Positions 11,350 through 25,061 of a stretch of 64,000 nucleotides of DNA are shown here, one piece after another. Numbering within the stretch: the stretch's first letter is position 1; every line of letters begins with the position of its first letter. Below the pieces are notes generated by a model. That model had not been told where the DNA came from. It ran no database searches and saw only the letters and a program-made list of their open reading frames with translations. A program made the position numbers and the translations under genes. The DNA comes from Moniliella sp. 'wahieum'. Taxonomy: Eukaryota > Basidiomycota > Moniliellomycetes > Moniliellales > Moniliellaceae. The DNA lies in the NCBI GenBank assembly GCA_003971905.1, contig RSEE01000006.1, positions 558,001-622,000 of the forward strand. The letters run 5' to 3'.

Positions 11350-11760
11350 GGCCGTCTGGGCGCTGCCAACGCCGGGCGTCCAGTGGCAGGCCAAAGCAGC
11401 CACGCTCGACGGCCAACAAAAATCGGGGGCGGAAGGCGGAATCGGCTGGTTTACCCCACAGGTCTCGAGGTTTAACGTTTACGCATTACGTGCCAGAGTC
11501 ACTAGCCAGCCATCATGCATGGATGTGCCGCCTCCCATCCATCTGGGCTGCCGATCCCTTTCCCTTGTTCTTACTGCCTCCATCCTCTTCAGCGTAAGAA
11601 CCAACATTGATTCCATATGCCCATGGAGAGTGTACATAGTCCATGTCGATTAGTAAAAAACTCATATATGCAGAGAGAAAAAGCACAGGCGACGCGAGAC
11701 ACGCGAGACAGGTAGGATGCAAAGCAAAAAAAGGGAGAGGAAAGGAAAGGCGGGGAAGGG
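11350..11760. other. Intergenic spacer between TRM9 and the STE20 kinase
   Basis: This should contain the TRM9 promoter and the kinase 3' untranslated region. I see no gene or repeat in it. Confidence 0.4.
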
Positions 11761-14158
<2,398 letters not shown>

Positions 14159-14867
14159 CCCGCTGGCCGCCGATGGACGGCGGGACCCGTAGCCCAAGCC
14201 AAGGCGCGAGGGCACGCCGGTACTCAGGTCTCCGATGCCGGGCGAGACGGCGCCGAGACTGGCGGTGGAGGTGCGCCATCATTGGAGGCGGGGACGGCGG
14301 CGCGCGGGGGTGCCTACAGCCGTGGGCATGCGGAGACGGAGGCGGAAGAGGTGGGGGTGGCGGGGGAGGAGGGGGCGGCGGCGGCGTCGAGGGGCGCAGC
14401 AGCGGGGCGGCGGGTAGCGGCGGGCGGTGGCGGCTGGGACGCAGCCTGGCCGCGGGGGCTGTCCATCGCCTGTGGGGGCTGCTGGGGCACTGGCACGGGG
14501 GCAGCTCCAGCCTGGCAAGGCCCAAGGCAGGTCGTGGGAAGAAGTGTCTCCACACCGACGCTGGAGAGGATGAGGGCTGCTCCCACACCCGACGCCCCTG
14601 TCGACGTGCTGCGACGTGCTGCGAACAGTGCTGTGGTCCATTGCGAGCCCTAAAGCCTAAGGCCTACAGGCTCAGCTTCCCGGATCCCGATCGACTCAGA
14701 TCAGCCATCTCTCCGGCTCGCCTGCGCTTTCCTTTTGTACACTCAGCGCAGCACACGGCACCCACCACCGCCCTGCCCTGCGCCGCCCTGCCTGCCCCCT
14801 GTCTGTCGTTCGCGTTGCATCCCGTCTTGGCTGGGCGCATGCGTCAACAATGCCAGCCCCACCTGCC

Positions 14868-14985
14868 CGATCGATGATCCAGGGTGGATGTTCGATGGAT
14901 TCGATGATTACTGAATACGATTACTGATTGGCGTTCACAGGACCGATGTTCGCAATCATTATTCGATCATCGATCATCCACCGTA
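14868..14985. repeat. Iterated ATCGAT / GATGATC / GATTACTGA motif block
   Basis: Seen directly: cgatcgatgatcc, gttcgatggattcgatgatt, two gattactga copies and a terminal ttcgatcatcgatcatcc, all within 118 bases, in both orientations. The same motifs recur at 48572-48712 and 57304-57366. Confidence 0.6.
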
Positions 14986-15240
14986 TAGGATAGCCTCCTT
15001 CGGCCCCGAAGCTGGGGCTCAGCAGGGCTCAGCCGGAGGTTTCGGCCTCTGACCCTAACGTCTATCCTTCTCGCGAAGACGCTCGAGGCGCTGAAGCTGG
15101 AACTGAAGCGGAAAGCTTAAAGAGCTTATGAGCTCGAAGGCCAAGTGGCCTCCTCGGTCCCGGACCACCCTCTCAATAGCAGCAGCACTGGCTCGCACCA
15201 GCGGCCCTCGCATATCGTGTGAGAAGGCACAACCCGGGGA

Positions 15241-15280
15241 AATAGTAAGGAACAGAGAGAAATAGTAAGGAACAGAGAGA
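15241..15280. repeat. Perfect 20-bp tandem duplication
   Basis: The 20-mer aatagtaaggaacagagaga occurs twice back to back without mismatch, directly beside the 3' end of the tRNA-like sequence. Confidence 0.9.
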
Positions 15281-15283
15281 TCG

Positions 15284-15352
15284 AAAGGGAATCGAACCCA
15301 TGCCATCGCCTATTGGCCAGGGATGCGTTATCACTGCGCTATCGAGTATAGG
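15284..15352 (-). pseudogene. Degenerate tRNA-like sequence
   Basis: The minus strand has an A-box-like TAGCGCAGTGATAACGC and a good B box GGGTTCGATTCCC at the right distance, so it resembles a tRNA gene. It does not fold well. Only four of seven acceptor pairs form (CTCGA side against TCGA), the T stem has a T-T mismatch, the anticodon stem CCCT/AGG has a C-C mismatch and the loop lacks the invariant U33. There is no T-run terminator. I think it is a tRNA relic or a tRNA-derived element, not a working tRNA; an intron-bearing or diverged tRNA is less likely. Confidence 0.35.
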
Positions 15353-15601
15353 GCCCCAGTTCAACAGCAGCGCAAACCCATATATCGGTCAAGCCGGCCT
15401 TAGGACGGCACGTGACGAGTACGACATGAACGTATGAACCGTCTAACCCCTGCTTAGGTAACGCGAACGTGCCTGCTGCGCGCGCGTGCGCCGCCTGGCG
15501 CCGCCACCGGCCCCGCCTGCCAGTCTTGCCACGCTGGTCCGAAGGGCACAGCACCTGCCCTTACACCACCGCCTGCACCGCCTCCACCGCCTCCACCGCC
15601 A

Positions 15602-17034
15602 ATGGGTTTCAAAGACCGCGTGTGTGCTGTCCACCCCCTGCCCTTTCCGCCATACTAACCCGCATCCCTCCAGTTCCTCCCCAAGCCCCCCGATGAGCCA
15701 TCGCTGCCGCCGGTGCGCTCGAACGGGTATGCGCCGCGGTACAACGTGCCCGCCAACCCTGGCGCCCGCAACCAGCCGCTTCCCGGGGAGCAACCCCCCA
15801 ATGCAAACCAGGACCCCAACGCTTACGACTCGCACAATCCCCCCAAGCCGGTGTGGAGCAAGATTGGTAATGGTTACGACCGCTTCCGCCAGCGCCGCGA
15901 TGCGGGCAAGATCCCGCCCGTTCAGCATGCGCAACCCGCCGCCAACGGCTATGACAACCAGGCTGGTTATGGCAACCCCGGCGGCTATGGCAACCAGGCT
16001 GGTTATGGCAACCCCGGTGGCTACGGCACCCAGGCTGGTTATGGTAACCCCGGCGGCTACGGCAACCAGGGTGGCTACGGCAGCCAAGATGGTTATGGCC
16101 AATCCAGTGGCGGGTATGCCTCACCATCCCCTCGGCCTGGCATGCCGGCCCCCAATGCGTATGGATCGCAACGGGGAGGGTACGGTTCTCAGCCCCAGGC
16201 GGCGACGACGGCGCAGCAGGAGCTTGAGGAGGAGTATGGTGCAACACCGGGCAATGCGCCTCACGTGATGAGTATGGAAACGAGGTGCAAGAGGTTGAGC
16301 GGACCGAGTCGGATGAAAGGTGGAGGCCGTGAAGCAACAAATGCGGTTCACCAAGCAAGAGACGCTGAGCTCTTCGCGGAATGCACTGCGTATGGCTCGC
16401 GAGGCTGAGGAAACAGCCATGAACAGCATGATGCGTCTGGGTGATCAAGCGAGAAGTTGGCCGACACGGAGCGTAACCTGGATTTGTCGAAGGCGTATGC
16501 TCACCGCGCCGACGACAATGCCCGTGAGATTGAGCGCTTGAATCGGTCTATCTTCCGCCCCAATATCGGCGTTAACAAAGCGTCTAAGCGCGCTGCCCAG
16601 GAGGCGAGAATCATCAACCCCACGTCGACGAGCGCGAGGAGCGTGAGCGACTCCGCGCCGAGGCTTATGGCGCTCAACGCCGTGTGGAGGATTCGTTAGG
16701 TGGGCCAGGGAGCAGCTCTCGCTTTGCAAGCTCGCGCTTTGCCTTTGGCCGTCACAAAGATGCCGACGCCAATGATCCACAGGCGACCAAGCTGGCCCAG
16801 AGGGCGCGTTACCAGTTTGAAGCAACTGCTTCCGACGATGAGTTGGAAGACGAGCTCGACGACAACTTGGGTCAGCTGGGTCAAATTGCGGGCAACCTGC
16901 ATCGCCTGGGCAAGGCGATGGGCACCGAGATTGATGACCAGAACCGTCGCATCGGTCGTCTGAGCGAAAAGACGACTGCTTTGGACACCAAAGTCTATGC
17001 GTCTACGATGCGCTTGGAGAGCCTGCACAAGTGA
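15602..17034 (+). CDS. SEC9: SNAP-25 family t-SNARE Sec9 (plasma-membrane fusion)
   Basis: The start ATG 15602 encodes MGFKDR, then a 54-nt intron (15620-15673, GTGTGT...ACTAAC...CAG) joins it to FLPKPPDEPSLPP. The N-terminal third is Gly/Tyr/Asn-rich with 12-residue repeats of NQAGYGNPGGYG. It is followed by the Qb SNARE region (MRFTKQETLSSSRNALRMA, EETAMNSMMRLGDQ, AHRADDNAREIERLNRSIF) and a C-terminal Qc SNARE helix (LDDNLGQLGQIAGNLHRLG, GTEIDDQNRRIGRLSEK) that ends close to the stop at 17032-17034, as in Sec9. Sec9 pairs with Sso syntaxins and Snc synaptobrevin for exocytosis. There is no membrane anchor, as expected. The reading frame changes near 16300, 16450 and 16610 (where EAYGAQRRVEDS resumes). 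Essential in yeast, so the shifts are probably assembly errors. Confidence 0.88.
15955..16099 (+). repeat. 36-bp in-frame tandem repeat inside SEC9
   Basis: The coding unit NQAGYGNPGGYG is repeated about three and a half times with synonymous third-base differences, ending in GGYGSQDGYG. It makes a Gly/Tyr-rich, prion-like low-complexity N-terminal tail. Confidence 0.8.
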
Positions 17035-17934
17035 TTTCGCCCAGCTTGTTCTGGTTCCAAGTTTGCCGGCTCTCATCCCAACCTTTTTTTCCACCTGCTC
17101 GACCTGCACTCACTTAAAGTATCCATCTTGATCCTGATCCTTGTGTCGTGCTTCTTCAGGACCCCCTATTGTTTTGCTCCCGGTTCTCGTTGTCTGTCCT
17201 TCCGTGAATGTTCTCGCCAGAGAGCTATAGTTGAGACCCAGAAAACGTTTATTACAGTTCCAGGTGTGGGATGGAAGACTTCCGACCGTCTGCGTCACTG
17301 TAATACGGAATTGTTTTCGGTGTTGAACGGACTCGAAATGCACACTCTTTTTGCGTGCTTGGGTGTTGGACCTTCGAAGTCAGTAGGATAGGTTCAGGAG
17401 TAAAGCAACACTCATCTCCAGCCAATACCAAGTCGTAGTACTATCCCTTTTGCTTCATCTTCCCACTGAGTATTAGCTTGACCTATATTCTGAAAGGATA
17501 AACGGATTTATGTTGCAAAGACACACATATGCTGTCCAATGGGAAACCCACTGGGAAGGATCCAGCCGTACCACCAACGCTCTACTGAAGTGGTAGCAGA
17601 CGACGTGTTCTGCCCCGCCACCGACATCCTCTGTTCTTTTCGAGGGCAAGGAACTTGGGCGGCGGACAATGGTAGCAGCATCAACGTTGAATTTCAATGT
17701 TCAACATTGCATTTGCTTGGCGCGCGGCGAGCAGCAGCAACGGCGAGCTGGAGCGGGGCGGAATGCGGCGACACTGCCCGCGTGCGGCGGTGTCGCAACA
17801 CGCGAGTTTTAGGTCAATCGAGCATCTACTCCAGGGCGCCACCCTCGCGCTTCCAGCTTCACCCCCCCCCGTTCGCTCACACCTCCAATCCTCCCAGCCA
17901 CCATCGCATCTACCCACCAGTCGCGTCGCCTGCC
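17035..17934. other. Intergenic region between SEC9 and the Bud4-like gene
   Basis: It holds the SEC9 3' end and the promoter and leader of the next gene. A small inverted motif set (ttgaatttcaatgttcaac, about 17686-17706) is the only structure I notice. Short open frames here have no recognisable domain. Confidence 0.4.
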
Positions 17935-20900
17935 ATGCCGCCGCCGTCCTTGCCGTCGTCGCCACCGTCGCCGACACCCGCCGTCGTGGCTGGGCCGGCT
18001 TTGCAAGCTAGTCAGGCCCCGCCACAGCCATTGGCATCAGCCCCCACCACGACGCCAAGGTGCGCAAGCTGCGTGCCCACACCTCGTCTCCAACTCGCCT
18101 TTCAACAAGTACAAGCTTTCTCAAGTCGAGCACGACACATCACTTGCCTCGTCATCGCATCGACCTCCCTGGGCAGCCCCACCGCAGCCGATGCACTTCC
18201 CGTTCCAAGCCCATTATCGATGGTCAGATCGACATCGATCCGAGCGTATCCCGACGAGCAGGATTTGAGAACTTTCAGCAGTCAAGAGCACATATGTTGC
18301 GCCTCGCAAGTCGCAGAGCTACAAGAAACTGCAGACAGCGTCATATGTGTCCAGCTCGCCCTTCAAGTCCGACATGCCTGGAGTGCGGGGGCGCTGCCTT
18401 CCCACTCCGAGTTGCCCGAGCTATCTCCCCATTCCTCTGGAACGTCCAAGATCAGTGCTGCAGCTCAGACATTCACCCAGTCTCCATCGTTGGTCTCGCC
18501 CACTCGGTCCAAGCCCGCGCCGAGCCGTCTGGCCGGACTCGAGTTGCAGGATCGGAGCGGTCCGAGCCCGCATCGCCCTCCAGCCTCAGCCTGCATTCGT
18601 CCTTGCCCCCACTACAACTGGGGCCTCATCCACCCCGCCGTTTCTCTCATCGTGGAAGCAGCTGGCTCGGAGAGCCCATGGGTCGCCCACGCGGTCAACC
18701 CGTGCTAGCCGTCTGCCTGCACCGACCCAAATGGGTACCGACGTATTGGTACACCCCTCCCTCGCGCTCACGTACCCGCCTGCTCAACTTCGGCCTCGTC
18801 CGAGTCATCTCGCCTCACTAAATCAGATCTCCTGGTCTCGGACAGCACTCAAGCCACTACCCTCTCTCTTCTACCCGGCGACCGAGACAGACCAGGGCGG
18901 TCTCTGGAACCGGAGCAACACTCAGCGAATACCTCGGCCTTGGCAGATGAGATGGAACAGTTACAACTGCTCGGTTGATCCATCGAAGCTGCATCCCAAG
19001 AGCCCCTTGTCCCTAACCCTGCCAACTCTGCCCTGCCGCGGGATATGACGCTCACGGGTTGGGTCGCCTGGACGACCTGATGAACCAGGTGCTTCGGGAG
19101 GCCCATGTATCGCGGAAGAAGAGGAGCCGGATGAGTCGATGTTGAATGCTCCAGGTAGCCAAGCCCGCAATGGCGCTCGCAGTACCTCGAATTATTCCCA
19201 GTTGACAGACATGAGCGTTCAAGATCTTAAAGAACGTCATCCGGATCATCTTGTCATGAGCTCCTCTCCTCCACTACAACCATTGGAATGGATTAACCAC
19301 CAAGAACGACCCCTCCCTCCTTTGCCGCTCAATATGAGTTTCAGTCTGGACGCGACCCGGGACGCAGGGTCCGCCCGGGTGCCTGCTCCAAAGTGGAGGA
19401 CGCGCACCAGTACTCCACTGAGCCTGAGACGAGACTTGTGTCCTACTCCCTTTGCAGGAGGAAAAGGTGGACAGCGCAACATCATCTGACCCGTGGACAT
19501 GAACATGGCGCAAGAAGCTCTGTCGAGTGTACTCCGGACCGCTCTATGGAACCTGCCAATCCGCATCACTTGGTTACGACAGCCGACTTCCCCGCTGGTG
19601 CCGTTCAAACAGAAAATAAGAGGGAGATCGCTGCCATTCCCTTTGGGACGGAGCTCGGCCAAGAAGCTCCCCCGGCGACTCCTACCCAAGTATCAGACGA
19701 AGACGAGCGGAAGAAAGAAAGTTCTACTTCACCCCTCGATACCCCATCGCCGGATTCAGTTGAAGTTAAGGATAAGGCCCGCCCACGGCTCAGTGCTCGC
19801 CTTGGCGAACTCGACTTGGGATTGGGCTTTGGTTGGGACACTCCATCCTCCTTCCTTGCATCTCTAACCTAACCCAAGGCGATTGGCTTGGGGTCGGCTC
19901 CTCCCCATGGTCCCGGGGACTATCACGCCCGTCTTCTGCGTACGCCAGCTGAACAGGCAGATGAGATCATTACTCGGCGTCGGATGAAGAGGGGGATTGC
20001 CCCCAGGTCCCGGCGGAGCTTGTCGGTCGGAGCCATGCCTGAGATATCGCGTTCTCCCTCGCTATCGTCTCGTATCCCTGAAACGGAAGACGCAGCCCCG
20101 GTTGATCCTACGGAGGAGGCTGTTCTGCCCAGGGAGACACAAACCATGACTCCCGTACTCCAGGGTACCGATGGTAATTCAGAGGATGCGACTGCGGAGT
20201 TACCTCGCGACTCCGAGCCTACTAATGAGCCCGTCTTGCCCACTACTCTCCCTGCCGAACAAGACGATGGCCAAGGCTTTGGATCTGGCCTGCAGCGGGA
20301 GTTGAGCCGCATCGCTAAACAGGACCAACGTTACCGGCTGCACAAGCGCAAGACCATCAAGGTGGGCGACACCGACGACATGTTCTCTTCTCCCACCTCG
20401 GAAAAATATGATGATGATGAGAGCAGCCCGGCTTCTAAGAACAGAGGTTGGCGCAAGGCTCGCCGGAGCGATATGGTACGTCAATCGTTAGTGTACAATG
20501 ATATGGTACCAGGAACTGACCTGTGCTTTCCTCGTCTCATCTTTTGCAGAAGGAGTACGCTAACGAGCTAGTCGAGTACCGCAAACGCGAAGATCCCGTC
20601 AGGCAACTGGTAAAGTCTTTGTCCGCATTGAATCATTTACCCCCACTGCCTCGTTGCCCGTACCGTTGCAGCCCACTCGGTTTGATCTGTTCCTCAACAA
20701 TGGTCTCAACGAGGTGAAGGCCGCTGGTGGGGGGCGGCTGGTTGGGGCAGCCGAAAGCAGTGATTGGTCAAGAGTTCGAGTTGCTGCAGCACAAGGGGTT
20801 GCAGTTCAACTTGACTTACGGGTCGTCAAGGATGCTCACCTCCGGCCACAAACGATGCAAATCCCTGTTCCTTCCTGATCCCGTCTCCTGATCGTTCGGG

Positions 20901-22463
20901 ATCGTCGTTTGACCCTTCGATTCCCACTTCGCGCGCCCCTCCCATTTCGCCCAAGAAGGACAAACTTATTCCCGCCTCTTTGGCAGTCCCAAAAAGAACA
21001 AGCACGCCTCTTCTGCTTCTTTGGACCGTTCCACCTCTCCCAGTGTCGGCCGCAGTCCCAGTCCGAGTCCCAGGACGAGCCCCCCCGTTATGCGGACCAT
21101 TACTCGTCCCCCCGAGCCCATTTTAGCTTTCATCAACCGTGAGGGCGAGTTGGCTCGGGCTCATGTGGCCTTTGAGTACAGGCTGGCCTGATGCTAGGAA
21201 AGTGGCTACGATGGACCTGCCGCTGCTGGGCGTTTCAGACCCGCCACCATCTCTCTCGGCGTCCCATGGTCACCGGCGAGGGGTAGGCCTGATGGTGCCA
21301 ATATGGAGGCTGTGGAGAATCAAGAGTTTATCCAAAATTTGAGCCAACCTCGGGGAACGCTGCAGGTCAGCATGTTCTTTGTTCCCTCGGTTCCCGGATT
21401 GGGACCCTGGTACCAGCTCGCCTTTCAGAGTGTGTTGAAGGGATGGAGATGGCCAGATCCGAGACCACAACCAGGTGGGAAGGCATCTTGACCCAGTTGG
21501 GTGGCGACTGCGGCAAGACCTGGCGCCGCCGGTGGATCGAGCTGCGTGGAGGTACGCTGGTCTGCCGCAACGAGGTTACACGGAAAGAGGTTGCTCGCAT
21601 CTTCCTCTCTGCAGCTGAAGCATTGGAAGACACATCGGGCCCCCATTCTAAGCCCAACCCAAACTCCACTTCAGGTGAGGAAGACGAAGAAGACTTTTAT
21701 GAGGTGGAGCGCAGCTTCCGTCTTCGTCTGCGTGGTGGGGACACCCTGCGTTTCTTTGCAGACACCGATCAGGACAAGGCACGGTGGATGATGGAGCTGC
21801 AGACGGCGATGGGCCACAGTGCCACAGATCGCTCTGCTCCCGAATGGGCTGGCCATACGCTTGCTATTCAGAACAAGTACCAGCAAGGTTTGCTGTCCAT
21901 TTCCGACATCCTGCACCCACCTCGCCGTTCGAGTGGATTGGACATGAGCCCCAAAGGGAACTCTGATGCCCTCTCTTTTACTTCTTCCGCATCGCCCCAA
22001 TTGCCGCCAGTAGAGCCGCCTGAGACGAGGCGGCCATGGTTCCCACGCACCCTTCTCCCAAGCTTGCACATGACCCTTTGTTTGAGCGGTCGATCGACAC
22101 TGCCACGCCCGACCGGGAAATGAAGAGTCTAGCAAGCCCTCTTCCTTCACCCAAACTGCGCTCGAACCGTCGCCTAGTTGGGCTGCCTCAACTTCAAGGC
22201 GGATCCCCTGGCACCAGTCCACTCCCCTTCACCCCTACCCGCAGGGCGCGTCCAATGAGCATGGTCAATCCGGCCATGGCCTCCTCCCCCATGGTAGGAG
22301 CACCACACGTCGCTCAAAGCACTTTGGACCAGCCCAAATCCATCTTGCTTAATGGAAATGCAGCTCGGTCCGCATCCCCCCTCCTTCCACCAATCTTGCT
22401 CGTCCCCGACTTGGGCTTCTCGCTCGGCCTCGCCCCCACAGCTATGCTATCGACGGCCAGTAG
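17935..22463 (+). CDS. Bud4/anillin-like PH-domain protein of the septin or division site
   Basis: The best-supported part is the C-terminal half. KEYANELVEYRKREDP and TRFDLFLNNGLNEVKA (about 20560-20720), then NREGELARAHVAFEY (21136-21180), and a PH domain at 21465-21830 with WEGILTQLGGDCGKTWRRRW, then VERSFRLRLRGGDTLRFFAD and DKARWMMELQ. This order, a conserved region followed by a C-terminal PH domain, is that of Bud4/Int1 and anillin-like proteins, which bind septins and phosphoinositides at the bud neck. The 1-kb N-terminal part (17935 to about 19140) is Ser/Pro-rich and only weakly supported. Many frame switches occur (for example 19870, 20490-20570, 20740, 20870, 21180, 22030). Introns may account for some; the gaps at 20476-20549 and 21180-21440 are candidates. 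The stop at 22461-22463 is inferred. Confidence 0.6.
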
Positions 22464-22818
22464 GCCGCTGCCTGATCACGTTTTTTCTTGTTTTTTGCTT
22501 TCTCTTTCATCTTACCCCCCTATAAGCTCCATTTGGTTTGTCTATGCCTGGCCTATCCTTGCCACATCCTTTATCCAATTTGTATGGCTTTCTTCGTGGC
22601 ATTCATTCCCTTAGCTTAGTGGATCGAGGTGTTAGGCAGGACGTAGGGTAAGCCAACCAGATGCTCACTCGTAAGACGGAATGAGCTAGCTGCTTGTCCG
22701 GAGGGACATGGTATTAGTCGGCAACAGCATACATCCAAAGGCACCGATGCGACAACGGACAGGTTCAAAGGAGAAGACCAGGAAAAGAGAGGAAAAATAA
22801 GACAAGGGAAGAAGGGGG
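22464..22818. other. Convergent 3' spacer between the Bud4-like gene and ARB1
   Basis: This T-rich then A-rich stretch is consistent with two opposed 3' untranslated regions. No other feature is seen. Confidence 0.4.
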
Positions 22819-24689
22819 TTAAGACCGCTTGGTGAGCAGCTCAGCCTTCTTGATCTGCTCAGCCGTTTCCGAATGAAGCCTCTTCTTGTAACCCTCAATG
22901 TCCATGTTCTCCTCCTTGGTGAGGTTGACGATCCGGCCATCGCGCACCTCCCAAATGTCCTTCGCCACCGCTTTGAGCAAGCGGAAGTCGTGCGAGACGA
23001 TCACCACCCACCCGAGAACTCATTGATGGCCTGGGCCAGCGCATCGATCGAAGTCATGTCCAAGTGGTTCGTCGGCTCGTCGAGTAGGATGATGTGGGGT
23101 GCCTCCATGGCCAATTGAGAGAACACCACCCGGTTGCGCAACCCGTCAGAGGGTGTGAATGGGCGAGGTTTGGTGGGAGCCCGTAAGCCCGAAGCGGCCG
23201 ATCTGGCCACGCCAGAACTGAAGTTCCTTGTTAGGGAATTTTTGGGAGTACTTGCTCTCCATGTATTCGAGCGGACTCTTGTCGTACGGCAATTGGTCGG
23301 CCGAGTGCTGAGAGTACTTGGCCAGCTTGATCGAAGGATGCCGGTTCACCGTCCCCTCCACAGGTGTCAGAGCACCAGTCATCAAATTGAGCAAGGTCGA
23401 CTTGCCGGTTCCGTTGGCTCCGACGATTGCCACGCGCGAGTCCATGTCGACGGCCAGCTCGAGGCCCTTATACAGATAGTCCTCTTTCTTTCCCGAGTAG
23501 GAGAAGGCGACGTCAGAAAAGGCAATGTTGGGAGGCGGCAGGCGCGCCACATCCTCAAAGTTGAATCGCAGTTTCTTCGGCTCTCGCACAGGTTGAACCA
23601 AGCCAGCAGCCTCCATCTTGTCGATGATCTTTTGTTTCGACTGGCCTGCTTGACCAAGTTGGCATAAGTACCGGCCGACGCAATGAAACGCTTGATCTTG
23701 GCAATTTCTTCTTGTGTTTGTAGTACGCTTCATCTGGTTCACCTCATTCTCCTTCTTCACTCGCACATATGTGGAGTAGTTACCACCATAGTAGACAAGT
23801 TTTTTGTCCATCGTCAAATCAATGATGTTGGTGCACACTTCGTCCATGAAGTCAGCCGAGTGAGACGTGAGGACGAGGATGTTGGGGTATTTGGCAAGGT
23901 AAGCCTCGAGCCACACCACACTACCCAGATCCAAGTGGTTCGTGGGCTCGTCGAGAAGAAGCATGTGAGGCTTGATGAACAGAGCACGGCAAGGGAGGGA
24001 CACACGCATACGCCAGCCACCAGATAAGTCCTTTGTCGGCTTCTTCATCGATTGTACGGTGAAGCCAAGACCATGGAGGATGGAGGAAGCCTTGGCCTCG
24101 AATGTGGAAGGGTCGAGAGCATCCAGCTCCTCGTACATCGACTCAATCAGCATTTCGTCCACATCGTCCGAAGCCGAAATGTCCTCGATCCGCTTCTCCA
24201 ACTTTCCACCTTTCCTTGGCATACGCGATACAGTACTCGAGGGCGTTCATCTCCGAAGGCTCCACCTCACCCTGTACAAGATGAATATCAATGTGCTCCG
24301 GAATCTCGACATCACGAGCGTTGATGGCCTCCAACAATGTCGTCTTGCCCGATCCATTCTCACCCAACAGGCCATAACGCTGGCCATAGTTGAGCGTATG
24401 GAGAGGTGCCGTCGAGGAGGAGGCGGCCGTGGAACGACATGGTAAAGTTGTCAATGTGCACATCGCGCGACTGCACGTCGGAGGTGAGCACACCGGAAGC
24501 ATTGCGGTCGGTAGCAAGAGCCAGCTTCTTCATCTGGTCGGCCGCATCCTCAGGCGAGGCGGCCGAGGTGGCATCGGTGCTCTTCGAGGCCTTGGAGGAC
24601 TTGGATTTGGACGTCTTGGACGAGCTGGCATCCTTAGGGGCCTTGGCAGCCTTTTCGGCCTGGCGCTTGGCCTTGGAAGCAGAGACCAT
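22819..24689 (-). CDS. ARB1: ABC-F ATPase Arb1 (ribosome biogenesis)
   Basis: ATG 24689 begins [16 protein letters not shown], the characteristic N terminus of Arb1/ABCF2. Two ABC cassettes follow: Walker [12 protein letters not shown] (about 24340), signature DLSGGWRMR, Walker [16 protein letters not shown] and [11 protein letters not shown]; then Walker [14 protein letters not shown] (about 23400), signature [15 protein letters not shown], Walker [14 protein letters not shown] and [10 protein letters not shown]. The duplicated nucleotide-binding domains without membrane segments define the ABC-F class. In yeast Arb1 shuttles between nucleus and cytoplasm and helps make both ribosomal subunits. 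The ORF breaks near 24400, 24215, 23690, 23165 and 23010, each recovered by a frame change; at 23010 FSGG is followed by VVIVSHDF in another frame. Essential in yeast, so the breaks are most likely assembly indels. Confidence 0.92.
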
Positions 24690-25061
24690 GCTGGACAGGC
24701 GGCGGGGGAGGTTGGGGGGCTGGGCAAACGGGGGAGACGAGGCTGCCGACGGCTTCCTTCCGTCCGAATGGGGCCAGGAGGGGCTCGGGCGCGATGGGGG
24801 AGCACGCGGGCGAGGGGCGCGCCAGAGGCACAGGGGTGGGAGCTGTGCTACAAATTTTGTCGCCTGCGGACCTGCGCGGTTCTTCAGGCGGACTTGCGGG
24901 CGGGCGGGCGACGCATTGCACCGATCCACATTTTGTCGGTGGTGCGCCGTTCCACTGAACGCAACTGCCATTGAAACTGCCAATTTTTGGCCTGGCCACT
25001 TTTTGCTTTTTGCAGTGCCGCGCCAACTTCTCTCTGCGCGGTTGCAACACCACCTCCCTCG
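24690..25061. promoter_or_regulatory. Shared upstream region of ARB1 and RRP3
   Basis: The ATGs of the two divergent genes are 372 bases apart, so both promoters must lie here. Both products act in ribosome biogenesis, which suggests co-regulation, but that is inference. No TATA box is obvious. The palindrome-like ctgcgcggttg / cctgcgcggttc similarity on the two sides (24874-24886 and 25034-25045) is seen but its meaning is unknown. Confidence 0.45.

Larger units (their letters stand above)
14159..15601. other. Divergent spacer between STE20 and SEC9, with possible STE20 N-terminal coding
   Basis: The first 430 bases are GC-rich and on the minus strand encode Pro-, Ala- and Ser-rich stretches (poly-Pro at about 14340-14400), possibly the remaining STE20 N terminus in shifted frames. 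Beyond about 14600 I see no gene. It holds GATCAT-type palindromes (14868-14985), a 20-bp direct repeat (15241-15280) and a tRNA-like relic (15284-15352). Confidence 0.4.
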
